NCBI RefSeq assembly: GCF_000948415.1
Contig: NZ_JYII01000020.1
Coordinates: forward strand, 248,001 to 312,000
DNA length: 64,000 nucleotides
Direction of reading: 5' to 3'
Source of the DNA: Thalassospira sp. HJ
Lineage (GTDB): Bacteria > Pseudomonadota > Alphaproteobacteria > Rhodospirillales > Thalassospiraceae
Shown: in pieces, positions 8,473-16,144 of the stretch
Position numbering within the stretch: position 1 is the first letter of the stretch
Layout of the letters: every line of letters starts with the position of its first letter
Notes under the pieces: generated by a model
The model's input: the letters and a program-made list of their open reading frames with translations, nothing else
The model's database searches: none
Told to the model about the DNA's origin: nothing
Position numbers and translations under genes: made by a program

Positions 8473-9789
8473 TCAATCCTTGATTTCGGCTACCTTGGGC
8501 AGCAGTTTGGCAATGATGGCAAAGGCCTCATCAACCTGATCAAACGGAATGGTCAAAGGTGCCAGCAGGCGCACCACATTGGCGTGTTCACCACTTGGCA
8601 TTAACAATAGCCCGTTTGCGCGGGCCAGTTGCAACAAGGTTTGCAGACGTTTGGGGGATGGTTTGCCGTCATCTGCAATCAGTTCAAACGCACGCATCGC
8701 CGCGATCCCGCGCATATTGCCGATCACATGCCCGCCGGGCAGATCACGCAACCATGCGATATGGGTCGCGTATTTTTCACCAAGCTGTTTGGCGCGTGCG
8801 GTAAGCTTGTCAGCCTCAAGCACCTCAAACACGCCGGCTGCCGCCGCACAGGCCACCGGGTTGCCGGAATAGGTGCCACCTAGCCCGCCTGGGGCCAACG
8901 CATTCATCACGTCTTCGGCCCCGGTAATCGCGGCCAGCGGGAAGCCACCGCCAATGCCCTTGCCCATGACAAGGATATCGGGCGAAACACCGGCATGCTC
9001 AATCGCAAACATCTTGCCGGTTCTGGCAAAGCCCGACTGGATTTCATCGGCAATCAAAACCATGCCGTTTTCATCACACAGGCGCCGCAGCGCGACAAGG
9101 AATTCACCATCGGCAGCCCGAAAACCGCCTTCGCCCTGCACCGGTTCAATTACCACTGCACCCACCGATACCGGATCGGCGGAAACGGCAAACAGCTTGG
9201 CGATGGCTGCCATCGCATCATCAACCGATACACCTGTTTCCGGGCAAGGATATGGCAGATGCCACACCGGCCCTGGCAACGGGCCAAGTCCGGTCTTATA
9301 GGGTTTGGTTTTACCTGTAAGTGCAAGGGTGGCCAGAGTTCGGCCATGGAAGCCGCCCTCAAAGGCAATCACCCCGGTACGGCCGGTAAAGGCACGCGCA
9401 AGCTTCAGCGCGTTTTCCATCGCCTCTGCCCCGGAATTGGTCAGCATTGATTTTGCCGGACCTTCAATCGGGCAGTTCGCCGCCAGCCATTCAGTCACCG
9501 CGACATAGGGTTCGTGCGGCAACGCGTTATAGCAACTGTGGGTAAAACGTTCGCACTGGGCGGCAACGCGTTCCATCACCACCGGGTTCCGATGCCCGAC
9601 AGTCAAAACACCGATCCCGCCAATGAAATCGATATAGCGTGTCCCTTCGACATCCCATGCCTCGGCATTCAGTGCGCGATCAAGATAGACCGGATGCACA
9701 TTGCGCACGCCAGCCGACACAGACGTGGCGGCACGGTCACGCATCTGCGCGCTGTCCTGGGTTGGTTTGGTGTTTTCGTCACGGGGCAT
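8473..9789 (-). CDS. Class III omega-aminotransferase (GabT/DavT-like)
   Basis: This 438-aa PLP-dependent enzyme transfers a terminal amino group, in this family usually from 4-aminobutyrate or 5-aminovalerate to 2-oxoglutarate. Visible landmarks are NSGAEAMENALKLAR near residue 116, GFHGRT near residue 145, IADEIQSGFARTG near residue 247, and the PLP lysine K277 in VMGKGIGGGFP. GGAG precedes the ATG. It sits 60 bases upstream of the ALDH7-type dehydrogenase, so its product is probably a semialdehyde that the neighbour oxidises. Whether the donor is lysine, 5-aminovalerate, 2-aminoadipate or GABA cannot be read from the sequence. Confidence 0.9.
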   Translation of the reverse strand: MPRDENTKPTQDSAQMRDRAATSVSAGVRNVHPVYLDRALNAEAWDVEGTRYIDFIGGIGVLTVGHRNPVVMERVAAQCERFTHSCYNALPHEPYVAVTEWLAANCPIEGPAKSMLTNSGAEAMENALKLARAFTGRTGVIAFEGGFHGRTLATLALTGKTKPYKTGLGPLPGPVWHLPYPCPETGVSVDDAMAAIAKLFAVSADPVSVGAVVIEPVQGEGGFRAADGEFLVALRRLCDENGMVLIADEIQSGFARTGKMFAIEHAGVSPDILVMGKGIGGGFPLAAITGAEDVMNALAPGGLGGTYSGNPVACAAAAGVFEVLEADKLTARAKQLGEKYATHIAWLRDLPGGHVIGNMRGIAAMRAFELIADDGKPSPKRLQTLLQLARANGLLLMPSGEHANVVRLLAPLTIPFDQVDEAFAIIAKLLPKVAEIKD

Positions 9790-9820
9790 TTGGGACTGCT
9801 CCGACCTTTGTAATGATGAT

Positions 9821-11008
9821 TTAGATGACGTTCAGTTCAAGCACCGGCGCATTGTCGCGAATGCGCTCATAGCCAAACACCGACAGATCAAGGGTTTCAT
9901 AGCCGTTTGTTGCGATCAGCTCGGCAATGCCACGGCCAACCGCCGGGCTTTGCTGCAGGCCATGGCCCGAGAACCCGTTGGCAAAGATGAAGTTTTTAAC
10001 ATCGGTATGGCGGCCAAGAATCGCATTCTGATCCAGCAGGTTATAGGAATAGTGCCCCGCCCAGGCATTGACGACCTTGATCGCCTCAAACCGTTCGCAC
10101 CGCTCATAGAGGCTGGGCCAGATGATGTCGTCAAACAGGCTGTGGTCGACTTCAAAATCCCAGCATTCCGCATCGCGATCCTTGGGCGGGGCGATGCCCG
10201 TGATAAAGAATTCACCTTCGGGGCGGACGTAAAGACCGCTTGGATCAATCAGCATCGGGCAGGATGCGTTGATGTCTTCGGCGTCCCGGCAATTAAACAC
10301 AAAGATGCAGCGTTTGCGTGGCTCGACAGGGATTTCCAAACCCGCCATCCGGGCGACCTTTGATCCGCCGGTGCCCGCCGCATTGACAAGCTGACCGCAA
10401 CCGAAACGACGACCGTCTTTAAGGACAACGCCCGTGACCTGATCGCCATCGCGCAGGACCTCAACCACTTCGCCATCAGTATAATCGGCACCACGACGAC
10501 GCGCCTGTTTGCGGAATGACTGCATCAGGGAATAGGCATCAAACCAGCCCTCCCCCGTACGGCCCCAGCACCCGGCTGAAAGATCGGATGTATTCATCCA
10601 CGGGTATTTCGCGGCCAAATCATCGGGTTCCATCCAGATGATGTCGCCACCGAATTCGGTTTGCGTCGCATGGTTCTGACGCAGGATATCCCGGCCCTGA
10701 TCGGTTGCGAGGATGAGATAGCCCTTTTCATGCAGGGCAATATCAACTTCCGGGTCCAGATCACGGTTCAGATTGTGCAGGAACTGAATGCCATAGGCCG
10801 ACATTTCGATATTGATCGGTGTTGAAAACTGCTGGCGGATCGATGCCGCCGACAGGGCCGTCGAACAGAACTCGTAGGTCGAGTCTTTTTCAATCACCAA
10901 AACCCGGCCCTTGAAATCATCACGGCCTGTTAGATGCCATGCGATGGAACTGCCAATGACCGCACCACCGACGATGATCACATCATAATTTTCGTCAACA
11001 GAACCCAT
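9821..11008 (-). CDS. FAD-dependent amino acid oxidoreductase (DAO family)
   Basis: This 395-aa protein has an N-terminal Rossmann FAD-binding motif, DVIIVGGAVIGSSIAWHL, followed by SIRQQF typical of DadA/sarcosine-oxidase-like DAO enzymes. Near the C-terminus FANGFSGHGLQQSPAVG is the second FAD-contact segment. It has no signal peptide, so it is cytosolic or peripheral. It is the first gene of the minus-strand operon, 31 bases before the aminotransferase. The likely role is oxidation of a secondary or alpha-amino acid feeding the aminotransferase/ALDH pair. L-pipecolate or a D-amino acid are candidates, by inference only. Confidence 0.85.
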   Translation of the reverse strand: MGSVDENYDVIIVGGAVIGSSIAWHLTGRDDFKGRVLVIEKDSTYEFCSTALSAASIRQQFSTPINIEMSAYGIQFLHNLNRDLDPEVDIALHEKGYLILATDQGRDILRQNHATQTEFGGDIIWMEPDDLAAKYPWMNTSDLSAGCWGRTGEGWFDAYSLMQSFRKQARRRGADYTDGEVVEVLRDGDQVTGVVLKDGRRFGCGQLVNAAGTGGSKVARMAGLEIPVEPRKRCIFVFNCRDAEDINASCPMLIDPSGLYVRPEGEFFITGIAPPKDRDAECWDFEVDHSLFDDIIWPSLYERCERFEAIKVVNAWAGHYSYNLLDQNAILGRHTDVKNFIFANGFSGHGLQQSPAVGRGIAELIATNGYETLDLSVFGYERIRDNAPVLELNVI

Positions 11009-11197
11009 TCTTGCCTTCTACCCGATGCAAATTGTTGCCTTCCGGCCATTTTCGGACCGACATTTTGCGACATTGCGCTGAAATCCGTTACCCAAATGAA
11101 GGTAAGCCATCCTTCCAAAACATTCCAAAGTAACAGTATTACAGCGCGGTTGGCTTTCGGCCCAAACGCATCTTGGGGTGGCGCGAGGGGGCTTGGA

Positions 11198-11212
11198 ACC
11201 GTTTAAAACGGT
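11198..11212. promoter_or_regulatory. 15-bp perfect palindrome between divergent promoters
   Basis: ACCGTTT-A-AAACGGT is a perfect 7-1-7 inverted repeat in the 278-base intergenic region between the FAD oxidoreductase and the LysR gene. Its position suits an operator for the LysR regulator. Its central AT-rich symmetry also fits other repressors. Confidence 0.5.
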
Positions 11213-11286
11213 ACGCCTTGGCTGCAAAGCAAACAAACGATATATTCGCACCATATCATTCCGTTTTGTTATGAACTGGTTTCACC

Positions 11287-12219
11287 ATGCGCCGCGTCCT
11301 GCCATCGCTTACCGCCCTGCAATTCTTTGAAAGTTCGGCCCGCCATCTGTCCTTTACCCGGGCGGCAGAGGAACTCAATGTCACGCAAAGCGCGATCAGC
11401 CGGCAGATCCGTGCGCTTGAGGAATATCTGGGCCGGGATCTGTTTCGCCGTGTGAAGAAACGCCTCAAGCTGACCGCAGCTGGTGAAGCCTACGCCGCCC
11501 AGGTGCGAGATCTTCTGGATCGGGCAGAAGCCGCCACCTTGCAGGTCATGGCCTATTCCGACGCGGGCGGGATGCTGAATGTCGGAACGCTACCAACCTT
11601 TGGCGCACGCTGGCTGGTTCCGCGACTTGGGGATTTCAAGGCAACCTGGCCTGACATTCAGCTCAATCTCATTACCCAGACGCGCGAGTTCAATTTTGAC
11701 CGCGAGGGTATTGATATCGCCATTCACTTTGGCGAGGACAACCTGCCCGGCTGTGTCACACATCGTTTGATGGGCGAAACCCTGATCGCGGTCTGTGCGC
11801 CCAAGCTGCTTAAGGAAAATGACGATCTGCCGATTGCACGTGAAAGGGTGCGCAACTGCACTTTGTTGCAGCATTCCACGCGCCCGCGCGCCTGGCAGGA
11901 CTGGCTGGCGGCCACCGGCGTTGCCGTGGTCGACGAACTGGCTGGACCCCGGTTTGAGCATTTCCACATGGTGATTCAGGCAGCTGTCGCAGGCCTTGGA
12001 CTAGCACTTTTGCCGGAATTTCTGGTGCGTGAGGAACTTGAAAGCGGGCGTCTGGTGGCACCGTTTGATGTCGCGATCCCCAATCAGCACGCCTATTACG
12101 TCGTGTATCCCAAGGAAAAGGAAAACAACTTTGCGGTGCGCGCGTTTCGTGACTGGCTGATTGCAACGTGCCGGACCGAACAGGATGGTCGCACCATCCC
12201 GTCCGGCTCTGCGGCCTGA
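11287..12219 (+). CDS. LysR family regulator, GcvA-like
   Basis: This is a 310-aa regulator with an N-terminal winged helix (RVLPSLTALQFFESSARHLS, then TQSAISRQIRALE as the recognition helix, residues 1-65) and a periplasmic-binding-fold effector domain (residues 90-300). The PSLTAL...F.A.ARH.SFTRAA pattern is that of the GcvA/AmpR subgroup. It is divergent from the FAD oxidoreductase-aminotransferase-aldehyde dehydrogenase genes and so probably controls them in response to an amino acid or intermediate. No strong ribosome binding site precedes the ATG. It converges with hmuV, leaving only 12 bases between stop codons. Confidence 0.9.
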   Translation: MRRVLPSLTALQFFESSARHLSFTRAAEELNVTQSAISRQIRALEEYLGRDLFRRVKKRLKLTAAGEAYAAQVRDLLDRAEAATLQVMAYSDAGGMLNVGTLPTFGARWLVPRLGDFKATWPDIQLNLITQTREFNFDREGIDIAIHFGEDNLPGCVTHRLMGETLIAVCAPKLLKENDDLPIARERVRNCTLLQHSTRPRAWQDWLAATGVAVVDELAGPRFEHFHMVIQAAVAGLGLALLPEFLVREELESGRLVAPFDVAIPNQHAYYVVYPKEKENNFAVRAFRDWLIATCRTEQDGRTIPSGSAA

Positions 12220-12231
12220 CACCCCCCGATA

Positions 12232-13065
12232 TCAGGCCGATTGACTGACCAGCACGATGCCCCCTGCCGGGTCATTGATGGCCCGGATCGGACTTTTGAA
12301 CACCGATGACAGCAAATCCGGTGTCAAGACATCTGATACCGATCCCTGTTCGACGACTTCGCCCGAACTCAGGATCGCGACCCGATCGGCATAGGTCAGG
12401 ACCTGATTGAAATCATGCAGGATCATCAAAACCCCGACGCCGCGTTCTTTCGCCTCCTGCCGGGCAAGGGCCAAAACCGCATGTTGGTGGGATACATCCA
12501 GACCCGCTGTCGGCTCATCAAGCAACAGGAAGCGCGCGACAGATGGTTGCTCATCGGAGCCATTGCTTTCCGTACCGCTCTGGCTGGCATCCGTCATGCC
12601 CCAAAGCTGCACCAGCGCACGTGCCAGATGCACCCGCTGTTTCTCGCCGCCTGACAAGGCCGGATAGGCCCGATTTGCCAGATGGGTGATATCGGCAAGC
12701 TCAATCGCGCGGCGCACCTGTTTTTGATCAAACTGGCGGGTGGAAACCTTGCGATAGGGCGCACGCCCCAGTGCAACAACATCAAAAACCGTAAACGGAA
12801 AGGTCATCGAGGCAGCCTGTGGCATCACCGCGCGTTCCTGCGCCAGATCCAGTGCAGAAATACTCGAAAGCGCACGACCGTTCTGAAACACCGTGCCCCC
12901 ACTTGGCGAAAGTTCGCCCGCCAGAACCTTTAGCAAGGTCGATTTCCCTGCCCCGTTTGGCCCCAGAATCGCCAGAACCTCACCCGGTTCGACAGCAATC
13001 GAAACATCGCGCAGCAGGTAACGCCCACGCGCCTTGAATTCAGCCTTATACGCCATCAGGGTCAT
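12232..13065 (-). CDS. hmuV: Haemin ABC transporter ATP-binding protein
   Basis: This 277-aa ATPase energises haem import across the inner membrane. The Walker A motif is GPNGAGKS (residues 35-42), the ABC signature is LSGGEKQRVHLARAL near residue 140, and Walker B is FLLLDEPTAGLD. A hydrophilic insertion of about 20 residues (WGMTDASQSG...) between the signature and Walker B is typical of HmuV-type ATPases and makes the protein slightly longer than Fe-siderophore ATPases. The start codon overlaps the hmuU stop by four bases. It is the last gene of the hmu operon. Confidence 0.95.
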   Translation of the reverse strand: MTLMAYKAEFKARGRYLLRDVSIAVEPGEVLAILGPNGAGKSTLLKVLAGELSPSGGTVFQNGRALSSISALDLAQERAVMPQAASMTFPFTVFDVVALGRAPYRKVSTRQFDQKQVRRAIELADITHLANRAYPALSGGEKQRVHLARALVQLWGMTDASQSGTESNGSDEQPSVARFLLLDEPTAGLDVSHQHAVLALARQEAKERGVGVLMILHDFNQVLTYADRVAILSSGEVVEQGSVSDVLTPDLLSSVFKSPIRAINDPAGGIVLVSQSA

Positions 13066-14147
13066 AGACGACGCCTTTTCTTTTCAACGATCAAAAGCCC
13101 CAGAAAAAACGGCCCGCCGACAATCCCGGTAACCAGCCCGATGGGCAATTCTGCCGGAAGGACAATAATGCGCGCCACCGCATCTGCCGCGGTCAGAATG
13201 ATCGCCCCGCCCATGGCCGATGCCGGCAGGACGTAGCGGTTATCCGGCCCCGTCGCCAAGCGCACCAGATGCGGCGCCACCAGTCCGACAAAACCGATAA
13301 TCCCCGAAACAGCAACCGCTGCACCAACAACTAGGGCGGTAATGACCGTGGCCCGACGTTTAAGATGTTCGACCTCAACACCCAAATGGCGGGCTTCGGC
13401 CTCGCCCAGCAAAAACAGATTAAGCGGCGTGCCCAGCCGAATCAGATAGGCGATCCCCAGCGCCATGACGATCAGGGCAGGCATATCGGTCGGGCCATTG
13501 CCCGAGAGTGCGCCCATCTGCCAGAAGGTCAGATTGCGCAGCTCGGCATCGTCGGCCATGTAGGTAAAGACACCGACCCCAGCAAAGGCGATGGCATTGA
13601 TCGCAACACCGATCAGCAACATGATCGCCGCATCCGTGCGACCATCCTGACGTGACAGAATACTGATCACGACCGTGGCCAGCACTGCCCCGCCAAAAGC
13701 TGCAATCGGCACGCCATAGGGTCCGAAGGCGGCATAGTAGCTGCCAAGAATCAGGTGGCCCGCCACAATCATGCTCACCGCGCCAAAGGCAGCACTGGCT
13801 GAAACGCCAATGATGCCGGGATCGGCAATCGGGTTGCGAAACAGGCTTTGCATCACCGCCCCGGCAAGCCCCAACCCGCCCCCGATAATGATTGCGCGCA
13901 GAATCCTTGGCAGACGCAGGCTATCAAGAATGCGGGCATCAAAGGCGTCAATGCCGACCTCGGTGATGCCGATGCGGTGCGCCAGATGGACAAACACATC
14001 GCCAACCGAAATCTCCACCCCGCCCATGCCCAGTGACATCACGGTGGCAGCACAAAACCCCATCATCAGAAGTACCAGAAACAGCACCGATCGGTTGACC
14101 GGCAGCTGCACCTGCAAGGCAGCGACCCTTTGTTTCACAGCGATCAC
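13062..14147 (-). CDS. hmuU: Haemin ABC transporter permease (FecCD family)
   Basis: This 361-aa polytopic inner-membrane protein of the BtuC/FecCD fold has about ten hydrophobic segments. The family regions LRLPRILRAIIIGGGLGLAG near residue 75 and GFVGLVAPHLVR near residue 285 are clear; the latter lies in the ATPase-coupling region. It overlaps hmuT upstream and hmuV downstream by four bases each, so the three transporter subunits are translationally coupled. Confidence 0.95.
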   Translation of the reverse strand: MIAVKQRVAALQVQLPVNRSVLFLVLLMMGFCAATVMSLGMGGVEISVGDVFVHLAHRIGITEVGIDAFDARILDSLRLPRILRAIIIGGGLGLAGAVMQSLFRNPIADPGIIGVSASAAFGAVSMIVAGHLILGSYYAAFGPYGVPIAAFGGAVLATVVISILSRQDGRTDAAIMLLIGVAINAIAFAGVGVFTYMADDAELRNLTFWQMGALSGNGPTDMPALIVMALGIAYLIRLGTPLNLFLLGEAEARHLGVEVEHLKRRATVITALVVGAAVAVSGIIGFVGLVAPHLVRLATGPDNRYVLPASAMGGAIILTAADAVARIIVLPAELPIGLVTGIVGGPFFLGLLIVEKKRRRL

Positions 14148-15001
14148 GATCCCTGTTCAAAGCTGCGAAGATGGGCCGCAAGATCCCGGATTTCTTCGGC
14201 TGACGCCGGGCCAAAACCAAGAATGGTCGAGGCAGATATGGCAAGCACACGGCCATTCGCCACCGCCTTGTTCAGACCAAGGATCGGGTGGGCCTGAAGC
14301 CCCTCAAGCCCGCCCAGCTGATCAAGAGTCGACTGCGTCACCAGCACATAATCGGAAGCATCCGATGCAATCACCTCGGGCGAGACAGGCTTGAAGCCAT
14401 CAAAGCCCGCCATACTGTTGGTCCCACCAATCATGGTGATGATTTCATCCGCCGTGGTTTCCTGCCCGGCTGACAGTGGCTTGCCATGACCAACTGCCAT
14501 CAGGAATACGATGCTTGGCCGATCAGCGCCATCATTGCCCTTGAGTTCGGCAAGATCAGCCTGCACCCGATCAGAAAGCACCTTTGCCGCATCCACCCGA
14601 CCCAAGGCATCGCCCGCCAACGCAATCGCATCCGGCAGGTTTTCCATCTTTGCCAAGGACGGCAAAATCACGATCGGAATGCCAAGATCGGCAAGCTCGG
14701 CAAGGACAACATCTGGCCCGGATTTCTCCACCCCGACAATCAGATCAGGCTTCAGACCAATGATGCCCTCGGCCGCCAGATGGCGCATATAGCCAACCTT
14801 TGGCAGGGTTGGCACCGGCTCTGGACGCGTGCTTGTGGTGTCAGTCGCAATCACGCGATCGCCAGCGCCAAGGGCAAAAACGATCTCGGTCGCGGGCGCC
14901 CCGACAGTAATCACACGTTGGGGCGACCCATCGGCAAGGGCGGGCATGCACAGCCCGACAAAGCCGATGATTGCAAGGATAAATCCGGTAAAATGACGCA
15001 T
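14144..15001 (-). CDS. hmuT: Haemin-binding periplasmic protein
   Basis: This is a 285-aa periplasmic binding protein. The ATG at 15001 is preferred because GGAG lies ten bases upstream and because translation then begins with a signal peptide (MRHFTGFILAIIGFVGLC...ALA). A longer frame to 15109 overlaps hmuS and has a non-secretory N-terminus. The motif KVGYMRHLAAEG carries the tyrosine that in PhuT/ShuT-type proteins is the axial haem ligand. The protein receives haem from the outer-membrane receptor and passes it to HmuUV. It begins seven bases after the hmuS stop. Confidence 0.94.
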   Translation of the reverse strand: MRHFTGFILAIIGFVGLCMPALADGSPQRVITVGAPATEIVFALGAGDRVIATDTTSTRPEPVPTLPKVGYMRHLAAEGIIGLKPDLIVGVEKSGPDVVLAELADLGIPIVILPSLAKMENLPDAIALAGDALGRVDAAKVLSDRVQADLAELKGNDGADRPSIVFLMAVGHGKPLSAGQETTADEIITMIGGTNSMAGFDGFKPVSPEVIASDASDYVLVTQSTLDQLGGLEGLQAHPILGLNKAVANGRVLAISASTILGFGPASAEEIRDLAAHLRSFEQGS

Positions 15002-15008
15002 CGATTGA

Positions 15009-16082
15009 TTACTCCGCCACTGCTGCCATGGAGGTTTCCAAACGCGGCAGGCTTTCGGCCAGTTTCTGCCAATCGGGGTTTTCCGGATCCTTGCGTTTGC
15101 GCTCCCCACAGAAGATCGCGAAATTGTTCAGATCGGCGTCGTAAAGCTCGATGGTGGTGACAACACCTTCGCGGATCGGCTTGCGGACAATCCATGCTTC
15201 AAAAATCTGATCCATGCGCAAATGCAGGGTAAAGGTCGGATCCATGATGTTGATCCATTCACCCATTTCGCGAATGGTCTTGATCGGGCCGGTGTGGATC
15301 TGGATGGCACCGCTGTTGCCGACAAAGACCATGATCGAAATGCCGCTTTCCGAGGCCTTTTCAAGCAGGGTTTTCAGCGCATCGCGACTCAACCGTTCGG
15401 CAAATTCCGGCCCGGCCAGACGCATGCCTTGCTGACGGCCGACATTAAAGTCCTTGAGCATCCCGTGATACTGATGGACGTCCGTCATGCGGCGCCAATG
15501 GGCGCGCAGGTTTTCAACATCAACATCATCATCCGGCAGTGTCACCGCCTTTGGCAAAGGAGGCAGAACTTCGATCCCGGATGACTGGTTGTCGGCCTTG
15601 AAATCACTGATCAGTTTGTCATAGGCAGCTTCATCAGACTGCTCGGTCAGGAAAATCTTGTGAACCGCACGTCCGTCATGATCGAAGATCTGGAAGCTGC
15701 GGCGGCGTCCCGCGCGCGGGTTGTTGGTTTCAACTGCAAACGCATGCCCCCAATGACCAAGGAACAGGCGCAAATCAACATCGTGATTAAGCACAAGCCC
15801 CATCTCGCCATTGATGCTGACCTTGCCAAAGGTGCCGATTTTCTCATGCACGACACTGGGATTGCGCGTCAGGATCTTGACCTGACCCAGTTCTTCGAGG
15901 CGGGGAATGAAATCCCCCCAATCGGCATCAAGGCGCACGACATTGATCCCGATGCCCGCTGCAACCAACTCGCCTTCGGTCAGGTTCAGCTCGGCGGCAA
16001 TGTCAACCGCATATCCCTTCGCATTTCCTGCGGCAAAGGCATTCCATGCTTCTGTGGCATTTTTGAAATTGTTTTCGCTCAT
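15009..16082 (-). CDS. hmuS: Haemin-degrading/haem-carrier factor, HemS/ChuS family
   Basis: This 357-aa cytoplasmic protein is made of two repeated halves, as in HemS/PhuS/ChuS. The motif TDVHQYHGMLKDFN near residue 195 contains the histidine expected to coordinate haem. Family members bind imported haem and either degrade it or deliver it to a haem oxygenase. The Shine-Dalgarno sequence AGGAGG (minus strand, 16094-16099) is 11 bases before the ATG. It is immediately preceded by a perfect 15-bp hairpin, which separates this gene from hmuR. Confidence 0.94.
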   Translation of the reverse strand: MSENNFKNATEAWNAFAAGNAKGYAVDIAAELNLTEGELVAAGIGINVVRLDADWGDFIPRLEELGQVKILTRNPSVVHEKIGTFGKVSINGEMGLVLNHDVDLRLFLGHWGHAFAVETNNPRAGRRRSFQIFDHDGRAVHKIFLTEQSDEAAYDKLISDFKADNQSSGIEVLPPLPKAVTLPDDDVDVENLRAHWRRMTDVHQYHGMLKDFNVGRQQGMRLAGPEFAERLSRDALKTLLEKASESGISIMVFVGNSGAIQIHTGPIKTIREMGEWINIMDPTFTLHLRMDQIFEAWIVRKPIREGVVTTIELYDADLNNFAIFCGERKRKDPENPDWQKLAESLPRLETSMAAVAE

Positions 16083-16102
16083 GGCGTTTTATACCTCCTG
16101 TA

Positions 16103-16137
16103 AGATCAGACGATGCAGGTGCTGCATCGTCTGATCT
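16103..16137 (-). other. Perfect 15-bp hairpin between hmuR and hmuS
   Basis: AGATCAGACGATGCA (16103-16117) and its exact reverse complement (16123-16137) flank a five-base loop. The minus strand has no T-tract after it, so it is not a standard terminator; four bases later comes the hmuS Shine-Dalgarno sequence. It may protect the hmuR mRNA 3' end or attenuate read-through, as often seen between receptor and transporter genes. Confidence 0.85.
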
Positions 16138-16144
16138 CGTGACA

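Noticed and set aside
12415-12660. Insertion in HmuV between the ABC signature and Walker B considered as a frameshift or recombination scar
   Set aside because: The frame is intact and the hydrophilic insertion is typical of HmuV-type ATPases.
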